Source: Phoronis ovalis
Lineage: Eukaryota; Phoronida; Phoronidae
Direction of reading: 5' to 3'
Length of the DNA stretch: 14,189 nucleotides
Assembly (NCBI GenBank): GCA_028565635.1
Contig: JAOXYB010020960.1
Coordinates: 3,191-17,379 of the forward strand
Positions 9,701 through 14,018 of the stretch are shown here, piece by piece. The position numbers were made by a program, and so were the translations under genes. The number at the start of each line of letters is the position of its first letter. Within the stretch, counting starts at the first letter, position 1. Below the pieces are notes generated by a model that saw only the letters and a list, made by a program, of their open reading frames with translations, was not told where the DNA came from and made no database searches.

Positions 9701-12700
9701 GAAATGTTGTTTAAGGTGGGATAGTTCAGAGAGCACCACTGTAGCTTGCTTTTTTACAGTGCCTCTCATGAAACTGGGGTTAATACAGGTTAAGAATCTG
9801 ATATATTTTGATTGAGGACAAATAAATGTAGGTACAAAAGTATAATTTCTTTTTAATATTATGTCACAGTGTTACATTTAAATTTGAGCGTTGCTGATTC
9901 AAAATTCTGCCAAAATGACGACCCTTTGCAGCACATTTGCGAAGTAACATCCCTTATACGACTGTTTAAAGTGACCAATTTTTAATTTAAATTTTATTCC
10001 AATACCCATTGCCTTTAGATTATGGCATGTGGAATGTTAGGATCGCTGAACTAAATATCCTCATGCAGTCATGACTGTAAACTTTATTATTAATAATAAA
10101 AATTGGTGTCAAAGTTGCATGGTTCATCAAACTTTCAAGGTACTTTTTTGCGTAAAGTGCTAATTTTTTTATAAAACTGTAGAATGATTTATAATGTAGT
10201 GCCCTAACTATTTGACATAGATTACAACTAGTATATTTTGAAGGTATGTGTATCAAGGGTAGCCATTTTATATAACTACCCATACCCCACCTTTGTTCAA
10301 ACTAAAATAGTATCTTTTTATTATTTATGACTTATTGGTCTGTTTCAGATTCTTCACCGTTTAGCTGCTAAAGCTGTCATTCAAGACTGGGAAGATGGTA
10401 GTTTGGCTGCTGATAAAATGAAACACGAGGTATATGTTTTATTATAATATTAGATAAGATGTAAAAAAAGTCATGCTTTTACTTTCATCTATAGCTTATA
10501 ATAATTATATATTTAAGGCCAGTTCTTAATAAAAAATCCCATGAACAGTTTTACTTGCACAAGTATTTGCTAATTATTAAATTGGATATTATAACAATTA
10601 AGATGTAATCGGCCTGCCTAATTTTGGATAAAATAATTTTTATATGATTGCAAAAGCCTCATTATGTTTGTAAAAACTATAATTATAGCAATCCAAATTT
10701 CCTAAAATTCACAACTTTGACCAAAAATAATTTATTAACAATATCCTGTGCCAAAGGTTGGGCTATGTTGTGAATTATATGAAATTTGGATGCTAGTTTT
10801 ATCAAGCATGATAACAAAATTATTTTCAAGCCCTGTGTAATTACATCTCAATTAAAAGTGGTAAATATCAGTAATTTGAACAATTAAAATAAAACTGCTA
10901 CAGTTGAATAATTATGCTTTATTTCGGTTTTATGCAGATTTAGTATTCTACAGTGTTTAAAATTTATTACAGGCAATGAAGATGAAACGAAAAGATTACA
11001 TTGTTGAGCTCAGTAAGAAATATTCAATAGTCACCCGGTTTACAAGTTTCATTGCTGTGGAAAAGAGGGAAAAAGTTGGTTGCCATGTTTTATATAGTAA
11101 AATTCTATTAAGTTAACTTGCAGTTAATGACAATAGCTAAGTTTCTGTCACAGACACCATACATTTGCTAAGGGATTATTACCTGACATAGGCATTTGTA
11201 GATATCAGCCTCTATGCCTCTGATTGGCTAAGCCTTGATTCATTAGTATTATAGTAGCTATATCTCTCGAATCACAAAATAGTTAATGACTAAAATTAAA
11301 TAAATAAATAAAAATAACTATACTGTAGTTATGTACTAGATTCATGTATTTAGGCATATTATGCTCAGATTCTTTAAGTTGCAAGCTTTTTATGCCCATC
11401 ACTATGTAATAGTCAATGGTCATATTTGTGAATTTTTGTTGCGCATAACACTTTCTTTGTCGCGCAATAACTGCTTCAGTTTTTAACCTCACAACTCTTA
11501 TACATACAAAGATGGTTTTACAACTACAGAAACTACATCATATGATGGGCATCTGTCTGTACCCGCAGACCTCTTGTTTTGTGGTACGTAACACTTTCTT
11601 TGTCGCACAATAACTGCTTCGGTTTTTATCTGATCAGCTTTATATTTGGTACGCCATTTCGGGAAAGAAAAGCAAAAGCACCTTTTCTCCTTTAAACCAA
11701 AAATTTGAAATTTTCCCTCTATTATCAACCTCAAAACTCTTATATATACAAAGATGGCTTTACAACAAAGGAAACTACATCATATGATGGGCATCTGTCT
11801 GCACCAGCAGACCTCTTGTTTTCATTGGCAGCTACCTGTTTTAGCATTTGCTTATTAATAAATACTTATTGTAATTTATAATTTCTTCTTATGTTTGTTT
11901 ATCTTTTCGTAGAATGAAATCACTGGTCAACAACCTCACATATCTGATTTTCTTAGTGCAGAAAAGGTGGATCGATTAGAGTATATGGGATGGGAAGGTG
12001 ACAAGAAGAGATTAGAGGTAAAACCCTTTTAGTTATGAAATCTTCGTAAAATTAATTTGATATTTATTTGTACCACATTGTTTCATTCCTTATACAATGT
12101 AAAAAAGAATAATAACATTTTCAAGACAAAACAAAATGGTAATATTCCTGTTCGTGTGGCATATTAATTTTAAAAAATTAATGTAAAAGAGAATAATAAC
12201 ATTTTCAAGACAAAACAAAATTGTAATATTTCTGTTCATGTGGCATATTAATTTTTAAAAATTAATGTAAAAGAGAATAATAACATTTTCAAGACAAAAC
12301 AAAATTGTAATATTCCTGTTCATGTGGCATATTAATTTTAAAGAATTATGCAAATGCAGGATGTGGATGAACCACGGAAAATAATGTATCAAATCAATAA
12401 TTTGTCATTTTCTAAAACACATTTTTTGTTTCAGTTTACTAATTCTGAAGTTGTTGACGAAATTTTCGGTTGTCCCACAGCAAATTATACAGAAGAAATG
12501 TTGAGCTCTAGTTCTAGTAGTTATTCAGTGGATAGCTCTGATCGTTATGATTTTGTGGAAGATGACTGGGATATGGAAGAGGGAGAAGTTTATATGGAAG
12601 AGGAACAATTTGATAGTTTGGGAGAAAGTATAACAACTCTTCATGATGTATGTATTTTATTAGGCTACAGTCCAAATTTTTTGGAAAATAGTTAGCAAGT

Positions 12701-13083
12701 TTCTAAATGGAAAAATTTACCTTGTACTTTTTTTAAAGTAATTTTTTTCTCGACATATTTTTCTCAAAACACAAGGTGAAGTGTTAATATTCAGACCATA
12801 AATTTTTTAAACTTTTTTTGTGAAAATATTTATTTATCTCTCCAATAGGCATCCTAATATATATTTATCTTTGTTGATTGCAAAGCATGGGTTAAAATAT
12901 TAAATTCATTTGTTACATTACAGCCCAGATTCGTAGTATGAACTTTATTTTTATTAATTTTTTAATCCACCACGTTAGACAGTCAAGTGTTTATCATATC
13001 TGGGTGATAGCAGCCCCGAATGGGGGGAAATGGAAGAGGAAAAAGTTGATATGATTGATAGTTTGGCAACAACTGTTCAAGAT
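603..13083 (+). CDS. PARP4: PARP4-like (vault PARP) gene, internal part, 18-19 exons
   Basis: Spliced coding region of a PARP4/VPARP orthologue; both ends lie outside the window. The exons join in one frame for about 977 codons without a stop. Domain order, numbering residues from the first one here: end of the PARP helical domain (1-35), ADP-ribosyltransferase domain (about 36-245) with triad H84, Y124 and E197, VIT domain (about 265-460), vWA domain (about 525-690) with a DVSNS metal site, a conserved post-vWA region (693-871), and an acidic tail. PARP plus VIT plus vWA in one chain is diagnostic of PARP4. Human PARP4 (1,724 residues) transfers ADP-ribose from NAD+ and associates with the vault particle through its C-terminus. 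The BRCT region and the vault-binding end are not seen here. Vault association in this species is therefore inferred, not shown. Confidence 0.96.
995..1123 (+). CDS. PARP4: PARP4 exon b: catalytic domain with the NAD-binding histidine
   Basis: Acceptor TTATTTTAG, donor AG|GTAAGC. It encodes DSNIKIENIYGVHRPVEDLK and then RQLLFHASSVKNYVGILSR. This matches the human stretch around LLHGSPVQNIVGILCRG, which holds the first residue of the H-Y-E triad. The histidine codon is 1083-1085. The residue after it is alanine (HAS) where PARPs usually have glycine (HGS/HGT). Both exon boundaries split codons and join in frame. Confidence 0.95.
1124..1506 (+). other. Intron
   Basis: 383-bp intron, GTAAGC to TTTGTAG. 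It has no inverted or tandem repeat that I could see. A CTCF-like sequence, CCACTAGATGGTGC, lies at 1430-1443. Confidence 0.85.
1507..1605 (+). CDS. PARP4: PARP4 exon c: catalytic domain with the triad tyrosine
   Basis: Encodes RGLLLPKVVVDDFGGKRTD and then GMLGSGIYFTDAS. RGLLLPKVV is identical to human PARP4. The GSGIYF-D segment carries the second triad residue (Tyr codon 1586-1588). Acceptor TTTGTAG, donor AG|GTATAA. The two leftover bases pair with the first base of the next exon to give a serine. Confidence 0.96.
1606..1912 (+). other. Intron
   Basis: 307-bp AT-rich intron, GTATAA to CTTGTAG. I see no repeat or coding signal in it. Confidence 0.85.
1913..2105 (+). CDS. PARP4: PARP4 exon d: catalytic domain core
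   Basis: Encodes TSVKYS, GTRLMLVCEVALGECKDYY, APPDGYDSAHGISQG and TSEFK. Human PARP4 has TSIKYS, GTRLLLICDVALGKC and PPGYDSVHGVSQ at the matching places. The VALG strand and the GYDS-HG segment are hallmarks of the PARP fold. It ends at a codon boundary before GTAAGT. Confidence 0.97.
2106..2674 (+). other. Intron
   Basis: 569-bp AT-rich intron, GTAAGT to GTCATAG. No recognisable element was found. Confidence 0.85.
2675..2831 (+). CDS. PARP4: PARP4 exon e: catalytic glutamate and end of the PARP domain
   Basis: Opens with DDEYIVYDVTQQRIKYLVEF, matching human DDEFVVYKTNQVKMKYIIKF. The glutamate codon 2681-2683 is the third triad residue (H-Y-E). A glutamate here is found in the active PARPs, including PARP4. 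LPGDKVKDM follows (human MPGDQIKDF), and then an acidic linker (DSVMEDSVESDD). The donor G|GTAAGT leaves phase 1. Confidence 0.96.
2832..3172 (+). other. Intron
   Basis: 341-bp AT-rich intron, GTAAGT to GTTTCCAG. No element was recognised. Confidence 0.85.
3173..3303 (+). CDS. PARP4: PARP4 exon f: start of the VIT domain
   Basis: Encodes KVHAGLLADEDTIVPLYQVHV and then LKDLAAQ. This is the lead-in and first strands of the VIT domain (human: TKAGLQDASGNLVPLEDVHI ... IDTVAQ). Acceptor TTGTTTCCAG, donor CAG|GTAATA, phase 0 at the end. A nearby ATG at 3121 lies in the intron and is not a start. Confidence 0.95.
3304..3910 (+). other. Intron
   Basis: 607-bp intron, GTAATA to CGTTTTAG. It contains the 32-bp-period AT-rich direct repeat at 3551-3607; nothing else was recognised. 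Confidence 0.85.
3551..3607. repeat. AT-rich direct repeat, two copies, 32-bp period
   Basis: A 25-base string of only A and T, starting ATATTTTAATATAATTAAAA, occurs at 3551-3575 and again at 3583-3607. The segment can also fold on itself. Probably a replication-slippage product within the intron. Confidence 0.8.
3911..4135 (+). CDS. PARP4: PARP4 exon g: VIT domain core
   Basis: A 75-codon phase 0-0 exon encoding SPIEAKYVFPLDEMAAVCGF, EAFINGKHIIGEVKEKETA and GHGAYLMDQD. The P-EA-Y-FPL-xxAAVxGFEAxIxG and IxGxxKEKxxA patterns are the VIT signature shared with inter-alpha-trypsin inhibitor heavy chains. The sequence is close to human PARP4. Acceptor TCGTTTTAG, donor CCA|GTAAGT. Confidence 0.98.
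4530..4896. mobile_element. 367-bp non-autonomous DNA transposon (MITE-like), GC-richer than its surroundings
   Basis: Begins CAGGGCTCGACA (4530-4541) and ends with its exact reverse complement TGTCGAGCCCTG (4885-4896). The inside is much richer in G+C than the intron, especially 4540-4630 and 4800-4895, and has GGCCC-type boxes near both ends. No transposase ORF is present. CAG...CTG termini are common in hAT-type elements. However, the flanking 8-mers (AGTATATA and ATACAGTT) do not match, so target-site duplication is not confirmed and the superfamily remains open. Confidence 0.75.
5171..5222. repeat. Small hairpin with 10-bp arms
   Basis: TGGATAGAAA (5171-5180) pairs perfectly with TTTCTATCCA (5213-5222) around a 32-base loop. 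It may be a fragment of an older element; no function is evident. Confidence 0.5.
5425..5589 (+). CDS. PARP4: PARP4 exon h: second half of the VIT domain
   Basis: Encodes DVFTVSVGNLPPEAHVLIKI, TYVAEL and VPGSVAPWRKDANLSEILQ. Human PARP4 has DVFTVSVGNLPPKAKVLIKI, TYITEL and TVAPWQQDKALNENLQ. The VGNLPP motif followed by an IKITY strand is typical of VIT domains. Phase 0 at both ends; acceptor ATTATACAG, donor CAG|GTAAAG. Confidence 0.98.
5590..5935 (+). other. Intron
   Basis: 346-bp AT-rich intron ending in ATTAATTTTCCAG. No repeat was recognised. Confidence 0.85.
5936..6058 (+). CDS. PARP4: PARP4 exon i: end of the VIT domain
   Basis: Encodes NDVKTAKVAEQYVNSWSISV and then GIEMPFDIRCIESPTHKIRL. 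It aligns with the human stretch FSLTMSIEMPYVIEFIFSDTHEL, with the IEMP motif shared. This is a 41-codon phase 0-0 exon, acceptor TTTTCCAG, donor AAG|GTAACA. Overall similarity is lower than in the neighbouring exons. Confidence 0.94.
6059..6703 (+). other. Intron
   Basis: 645-bp intron, GTAACA to ATTTTTCAG. Its central part is the palindromic element at 6200-6448; the flanks show nothing notable. Confidence 0.85.
6200..6448. mobile_element. Palindromic MITE-like element, about 250 bp
   Basis: CAATCTAAG (6200-6208) mirrors CTTAGATTG (6440-6448). Inward of these, TATGTTCCACTTCGTATTCA pairs with the complement of TGAAGCGGAACATG, and GAAAGTAGTTCCGTATTCTC pairs with GAGAATATGGAACTACTTTT (about 6366-6385). 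The element is thus one long imperfect hairpin with a loop near 6292-6365. No ORF is present. The arms have diverged, so the insertion is not recent. The edges are approximate. Confidence 0.75.
6704..6847 (+). CDS. PARP4: PARP4 exon j: linker between the VIT and vWA domains
   Basis: Encodes KTATKAVVELP, DGFQLLIGLAEIHVPRMWVE and RHNGDSDSQ. Human PARP4 has GFSLHIGLSAAYLPRMWVEKH; the PRMWVE motif is specific to this family and links the VIT and vWA domains. This is a 48-codon phase 0-0 exon with acceptor ATTTTTCAG and donor CAG|GTAATA. Confidence 0.97.
6848..7582 (+). other. Intron
   Basis: 735-bp AT-rich intron, GTAATA to TGTTGTAG. Short open stretches on both strands near 6920-7220 overlap one another and have no recognisable product. 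I found no repeat or RNA gene. Confidence 0.8.
7583..7769 (+). CDS. PARP4: PARP4 exon k: start of the vWA domain with the MIDAS motif
   Basis: Encodes ACMLTFYPEFEATENHQYEA, then IFILDVSNSMKG and KFNIVAFGT. DVSNS fits the DxSxS metal-ion-dependent adhesion site (Asp codon 7655-7657). The human equivalent is IICLDCSSSMEG and NIIQFGT. The vWA domain is a Rossmann-like protein-interaction fold. The donor A|GTAAGT leaves phase 1. Confidence 0.97.
7770..8121 (+). other. Intron
   Basis: 352-bp intron, GTAAGT to TTTTTTAG, containing the degenerate short tandem repeat at 7808-7933. Confidence 0.85.
7808..7933. repeat. Degenerate tandem repeat, four units of about 29-36 bp
   Basis: Units starting AGAGAT/AGTGAT begin at 7808, 7839, 7875 and 7904. 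Most continue as a T-rich stretch followed by TGTCACCCT, TGTTACCCTGTACTATC or similar. A piece of unit 2, TTTCATGTCACCC, is the reverse complement of bases inside the hairpin at 6-68, so the two may come from one repeat family. Confidence 0.65.
8122..8195 (+). CDS. PARP4: PARP4 exon l: short vWA exon
   Basis: A 74-bp exon encoding TYEELFPVSKKRTKENLNLA and then YSFLN, aligned with human GYKELFSYPKHITSNTMAAE and the residues after it. Acceptor TTTTTTAG, donor AAT|GTAAGA. It restores phase 0 and joins the FGT of the previous exon without a gap relative to human. Confidence 0.93.
8196..8669 (+). other. Intron
   Basis: 474-bp very AT-rich intron, GTAAGA to TCTGTTACAG. No element was recognised. 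Confidence 0.85.
8670..8957 (+). CDS. PARP4: PARP4 exon m: main part of the vWA domain
   Basis: The longest exon (96 codons). It encodes GNSELYRPLHSM, RNLFVFSDGHLNNQEKIF, RIFTMGIGSTANRHLLRML and GSYEYFDGNTKSKWERK. Human PARP4 has GNTDFWKTLRYL, SRNILLVSDGHLQDE, GIGSTANRHVLRIL and FEYFNAKSKHSWRKQ. The Asp of FSDGH is the late MIDAS residue. The MIDAS threonine seen in human GNTD is serine here (GNSE). Phase 0-0; acceptor CTGTTACAG, donor AAG|GTAAAT. Confidence 0.98.
8958..9428 (+). other. Intron
   Basis: 471-bp intron, GTAAAT to TTTGTGTAG. It starts with the 57-bp direct repeat at 9001-9114; the remainder is unremarkable. Confidence 0.85.
9001..9114. repeat. 57-bp direct tandem duplication
   Basis: TCACTTTATAAACTGA at 9001 recurs at 9058, and both continue through TGGTTTTATTTACAAC and GAACTTAGATATT. 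The copies differ at a handful of positions, so this is a fairly recent local duplication inside the intron. Confidence 0.9.
9429..9677 (+). CDS. PARP4: PARP4 exon n: post-vWA conserved region
   Basis: Encodes VQSQLSKAGQPGLTSITVDW, IQAPNLITSMFNGSRLVVYG, FVSNCTKATLKAKIE and STMVSTHELQITEGQ. Human PARP4 shows LQAPAQVPSLFLNDRLLVYG, FIPHCTQATLCALIQ and TMVSTTELQKTTG in the same order. This beta-rich stretch follows the vWA in PARP4; it has no separate known activity. Phase 0-0; acceptor TTTGTGTAG, donor CAG|GTATGA. Confidence 0.97.
9678..10348 (+). other. Intron
   Basis: 671-bp intron, GTATGA to CTGTTTCAG, largely filled by the possible inverted-repeat element at 9713-10293. A minus-strand open stretch at 10020-10283 has no recognisable product. 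Confidence 0.8.
9713..10293. mobile_element. Possible non-autonomous DNA element with short terminal inverted repeats
   Basis: AAGGTGGGATA (9713-9723) matches the reverse complement of TACCCCACCTT (10283-10293) at 10 of 11 bases. The tips are G/C-rich in an AT-rich setting. The inside (581 bp overall) has no transposase. No target duplication was established. The arms are short enough that chance is possible. Confidence 0.45.
10349..10429 (+). CDS. PARP4: PARP4 exon o: short post-vWA exon
   Basis: A 27-codon phase 0-0 exon encoding ILHRLAAKAVIQDWEDGSLA and then ADKMKHE. Human PARP4 has MIHKLAARALIRDYEDG at this place. Acceptor CTGTTTCAG, donor GAG|GTATAT. Confidence 0.96.
10430..10972 (+). 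other. Intron
   Basis: 543-bp intron, GTATAT to TTATTACAG. Its middle is the palindromic element at 10595-10854. Confidence 0.85.
10595..10854. mobile_element. Palindromic MITE-like element, about 260 bp
   Basis: Outer arms: CAATTAAGATGTAAT (10595-10609) against ATTACATCTCAATTA (10840-10854), one mismatch plus A/T shifts. Inner arms: AGCAATCCAAATTTCC and following bases to CACAAC (10687-10715) pair with GTTGTGAATTATATGAAATT and following bases to GCT (10767-10794). The segments between also pair loosely (ATAAAATAATTTTTAT with ACAAAATTATTTT). It is an old fold-back element without an ORF, of the same general type as 6200-6448 but with no obvious sequence match to it. Confidence 0.75.
10973..11074 (+). 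CDS. PARP4: PARP4 exon p: end of the conserved post-vWA region
   Basis: Encodes AMKMKRKDYIVELSKKYSIV and then TRFTSFIAVEKREK. Human PARP4 has LSKENSLITQFTSFVAVEKRDE. The start is clear (TTATTACAG). The end is less sure. AAA|GTTGGT keeps phase 0 and gives EKREK-NEITG, but it is a weak donor. A second in-frame GT, CAT|GTTTTA at 11087, would add four codons. Read-through meets a stop within about 40 bases. Confidence 0.9.
11445..11580. repeat. Dispersed repeat, copy 1 (internally shortened)
   Basis: Runs from ATAACACTTTCTTTGTCGCG through AATAACTGCTTCAGTTTTTA and ACATCATATGATGGGCATCT to CAGACCTCTTGTTTT. It matches copy 2 at both ends but lacks the middle of about 100 bp (copy 2 positions about 11625-11726). 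Confidence 0.85.
11585..11822. repeat. Dispersed repeat, copy 2 (longer form)
   Basis: Starts TACGTAACACTTTCTTTGTC, continues AATAACTGCTTCGGTTTTTA and TCTGATCAGCTTTATATTTG, and ends CAGACCTCTTGTTTT like copy 1. The ATAACTGCTTC...GATCAGCTT...TATTTGGTA pattern reappears in part at 13958-14018. This suggests an interspersed family in this genome and not just a local duplication. Confidence 0.85.
11913..12017 (+). CDS. PARP4: PARP4 exon q: conserved segment after the vWA region
   Basis: A 35-codon phase 0-0 exon encoding NEITGQQPHISDFLSAEKVD and then RLEYMGWEGDKKRLE. The human counterpart is PKVSELIAKEDVDFLPYMSWQGEP: the S-L-A-E-VD-YM-W-G spacing is kept. Acceptor CTTTTCGTAG, donor GAG|GTAAAA. 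Confidence 0.93.
12018..12434 (+). other. Intron
   Basis: 417-bp intron, GTAAAA to TTTTGTTTCAG; more than half of it is the 84-bp tandem repeat at 12096-12347. Confidence 0.8.
12096..12347. repeat. 84-bp tandem repeat, three copies
   Basis: Copies begin with AATGTAAAA at 12096, 12180 and 12264. Each carries GAATAATAACATTTTCAAGA, a TAATATT-CTGTTC-TGTGGC segment and CATATTAATTTT. The copies differ at only a few positions each, so the expansion is recent. It lies wholly in the intron. Confidence 0.95.
12435..12647 (+). CDS. PARP4: PARP4 exon r: acidic serine-rich segment
   Basis: Acceptor TTTTTGTTTCAG, donor GAT|GTATGT, phase 0-0, 71 codons. It encodes FTNSEVVDEIFGCPTANYTE, then EMLSSSSSSYSVDSSDRYDF, VEDDWDMEEGEVYMEEEQ and FDSLGESITTLHD. 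The segment is low in complexity, rich in Ser, Asp and Glu, and probably disordered. Human PARP4 also becomes poorly conserved after YMSWQGEP, so homology cannot be shown residue by residue. Reading through the donor stays open for 15 more codons (VCILLGYSPNFLENS) to a TAG at 12693-12695, so this could instead be a terminal exon. Its 3' half is duplicated downstream. Confidence 0.82.
12560..12970. repeat. Tandem segmental duplication, copy A (exon end plus intron)
   Basis: From within exon r through its donor and the following intron as far as TTTTTAATCCACC. Copy B repeats the same order 436 bp further on (donor 12648 versus 13084). Shared strings include GTATGTATTTTATTAGGCTA, AATAGTTAGCAAGTTTCTAA, CAAAGCATGGGTTA and CAGCCCAGATTCGTAGTATG. 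The left edge is blurred by divergence of the exon part. Confidence 0.9.
12648..12978 (+). other. Intron or 3' untranslated part of copy A
   Basis: 331 bp between exon r and the possible duplicate exon. If the donor is skipped, coding ends at 12695 and the rest would be 3' UTR. An ATTAAA hexamer lies at 12899-12904, but no AATAAA was seen. Otherwise it is a normal intron ending ACCACGTTAG. Confidence 0.6.
12979..13083 (+). CDS. Possible PARP4 exon s: duplicated, shortened copy of the end of exon r
   Basis: Acceptor ATCCACCACGTTAG, donor GAT|GTATGT (same as exon r), 35 codons, phase 0-0, open. It encodes TVKCLSYLGDSSPEWGEMEE and then EKVDMIDSLATTVQD. The second part parallels exon r: DSS, W..MEE, DSL, TT and the final D. 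It is shorter than the matching part of exon r by multiples of three. The frame and splice sites are kept, which favours a working exon, but the acceptor is ordinary and there is no human counterpart. Read-through again gives VCILLGYSPIFWENS and a TAG at 13129-13131. It could also be a decaying duplicate. Confidence 0.5.
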
Positions 13084-13411
13084 GTATGTATTTTATTAGG
13101 CTACAGTCCAATTTTTTGGGAAAATAGTTAGCAAGTTTCTAAATAGAAAAATGTCTACCTTGTACTTTTTATAAAGTAATTTTATACTTGACATATTTTT
13201 GTCAAAATACAAGATGAAGTGTTAAAATTCAGACCTTAATTTTTTTTACTTTTTTTTGTAAAAGCATTTATTTTTCTCCCCAATAGGCATCCTTATATAT
13301 TGTTTATCTCTGTTGATTGCAAAGCATGGGTTACAATATTAAATTCATATGTTACGTTGCAGCCCAGATTCGTAGTATGAACTTCATCTTTACTGTATTT
13401 TTAATCCACCC
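13013..13411. repeat. Tandem segmental duplication, copy B
   Basis: Second copy of the exon-plus-intron unit, ending at TTTTTAATCCACC (near 13411). After that the copies part: copy A continues to the ACGTTAG acceptor, copy B to CTCTGCTGTGTCCAG. The intron part matches copy A closely with small indels; the exon part differs more. Confidence 0.88.
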
Positions 13412-13560
13412 TCTGCTGTGTCCAGAAAATTCTGTTGAAAAAATTGATTCTTTCATCTTTTCAATTTTGTGTGTATGGTATAATAATTTATTAGTAATGA
13501 TAAATACATTACTATGGCCCAATATTCATATTAATTAATATAACTTTTGCCATTTAAACT

Positions 13561-13574
13561 TGACCTTAAGGTCA
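13561..13574. repeat. Perfect 14-bp palindrome TGACCTTAAGGTCA
   Basis: Two AGGTCA half-sites arranged as an everted repeat with 2-bp spacing. The same hexamer is a nuclear-receptor half-site, but AGGTCA strings also recur nearby (13726-13749, 13898-13903, 14029-14034), as in some invertebrate interspersed repeats. A regulatory role is not shown. Confidence 0.6.
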
Positions 13575-13725
13575 CATCATTAACAATTATGTGATAACTG
13601 ATAGCTAATACCTGTACCTACCTGATTTTTTTTTGCAATCAAACCATTTCTGCCCAATTCTTCAAATTTCTGATGGCATGGAGAATTGCTTTAATTCAGA
13701 AGGTAAATTAATGTACACTAAAATA

Positions 13726-13749
13726 CAGGTCAAGGTTGATTTTGACCTG
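13726..13749. repeat. Inverted pair of AGGTCA half-sites
   Basis: CAGGTCAA (13726-13733) and TTGACCTG (13742-13749) are exact reverse complements separated by 8 bases. They belong to the same AGGTCA-rich region as the palindrome at 13561. Confidence 0.6.
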
Positions 13750-13957
13750 GATAAGTTCCAGTATAGCCAACTGGCCGCTATGTTTATTCCCTAGGTTGTA
13801 CGTCTGTAGTGATGTAGGAAATATAAAGTATATTCTGGACAATTAAAGGTGAATTTAAGAAAACTTAGCGCTATTTAAAAATGACCGTGAAAATTTGAGG
13901 TCATATGTCCATCCGATACTTATTTCCACAGTCTTTAATCTGTTTTTGCCATTGCGT

Positions 13958-14018
13958 GTCACACTTTTTCTTGCGATAACAGCTTCAGTTTCTATCAGAT
14001 CAGCTTCGTATGCAGTAC
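13958..14018. repeat. Dispersed repeat, partial third copy
   Basis: ACACTTTTTCTTGCGATAAC, AGCTTCAGTTTCTATCAGAT and CAGCTTCGTATGCAGTA parallel ACACTTTCTTTGTCGCACAA, CTGCTTCGGTTTTTATCTGA and TCAGCTTTATATTTGGTA of copy 2 at 11585. It is more diverged, in the same orientation and over 2 kb away, which supports an interspersed family. Confidence 0.65.

Larger units (their letters stand above)
11075..11912 (+). other. Intron
   Basis: 838-bp intron ending in ATCTTTTCGTAG. The second half is dominated by two copies of a dispersed repeat (11445-11822); the first part is unremarkable. Confidence 0.8.

Noticed and set aside
11283-11734. Two consecutive minus-strand frames sharing the string KTEAVI-RQRKCY
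   Set aside because: The shared peptide only reflects the two copies of the dispersed repeat. No known protein motif is present.
13426-13470. Possible third duplicate exon after CTCTGCTGTGTCCAG, with a frame reading SVEKIDSF that resembles KVDMIDSL
   Set aside because: That frame is not phase 0 from the acceptor, the position within the repeat unit does not match, and the donor (TGT|GTGTAT) is weak. At best a decayed remnant.
13317-13538. A 73-codon hydrophobic open frame
   Set aside because: It begins inside the duplicated intron copy, runs through repeat sequence, has no similarity I recognise and is no longer than expected in AT-rich noncoding DNA.
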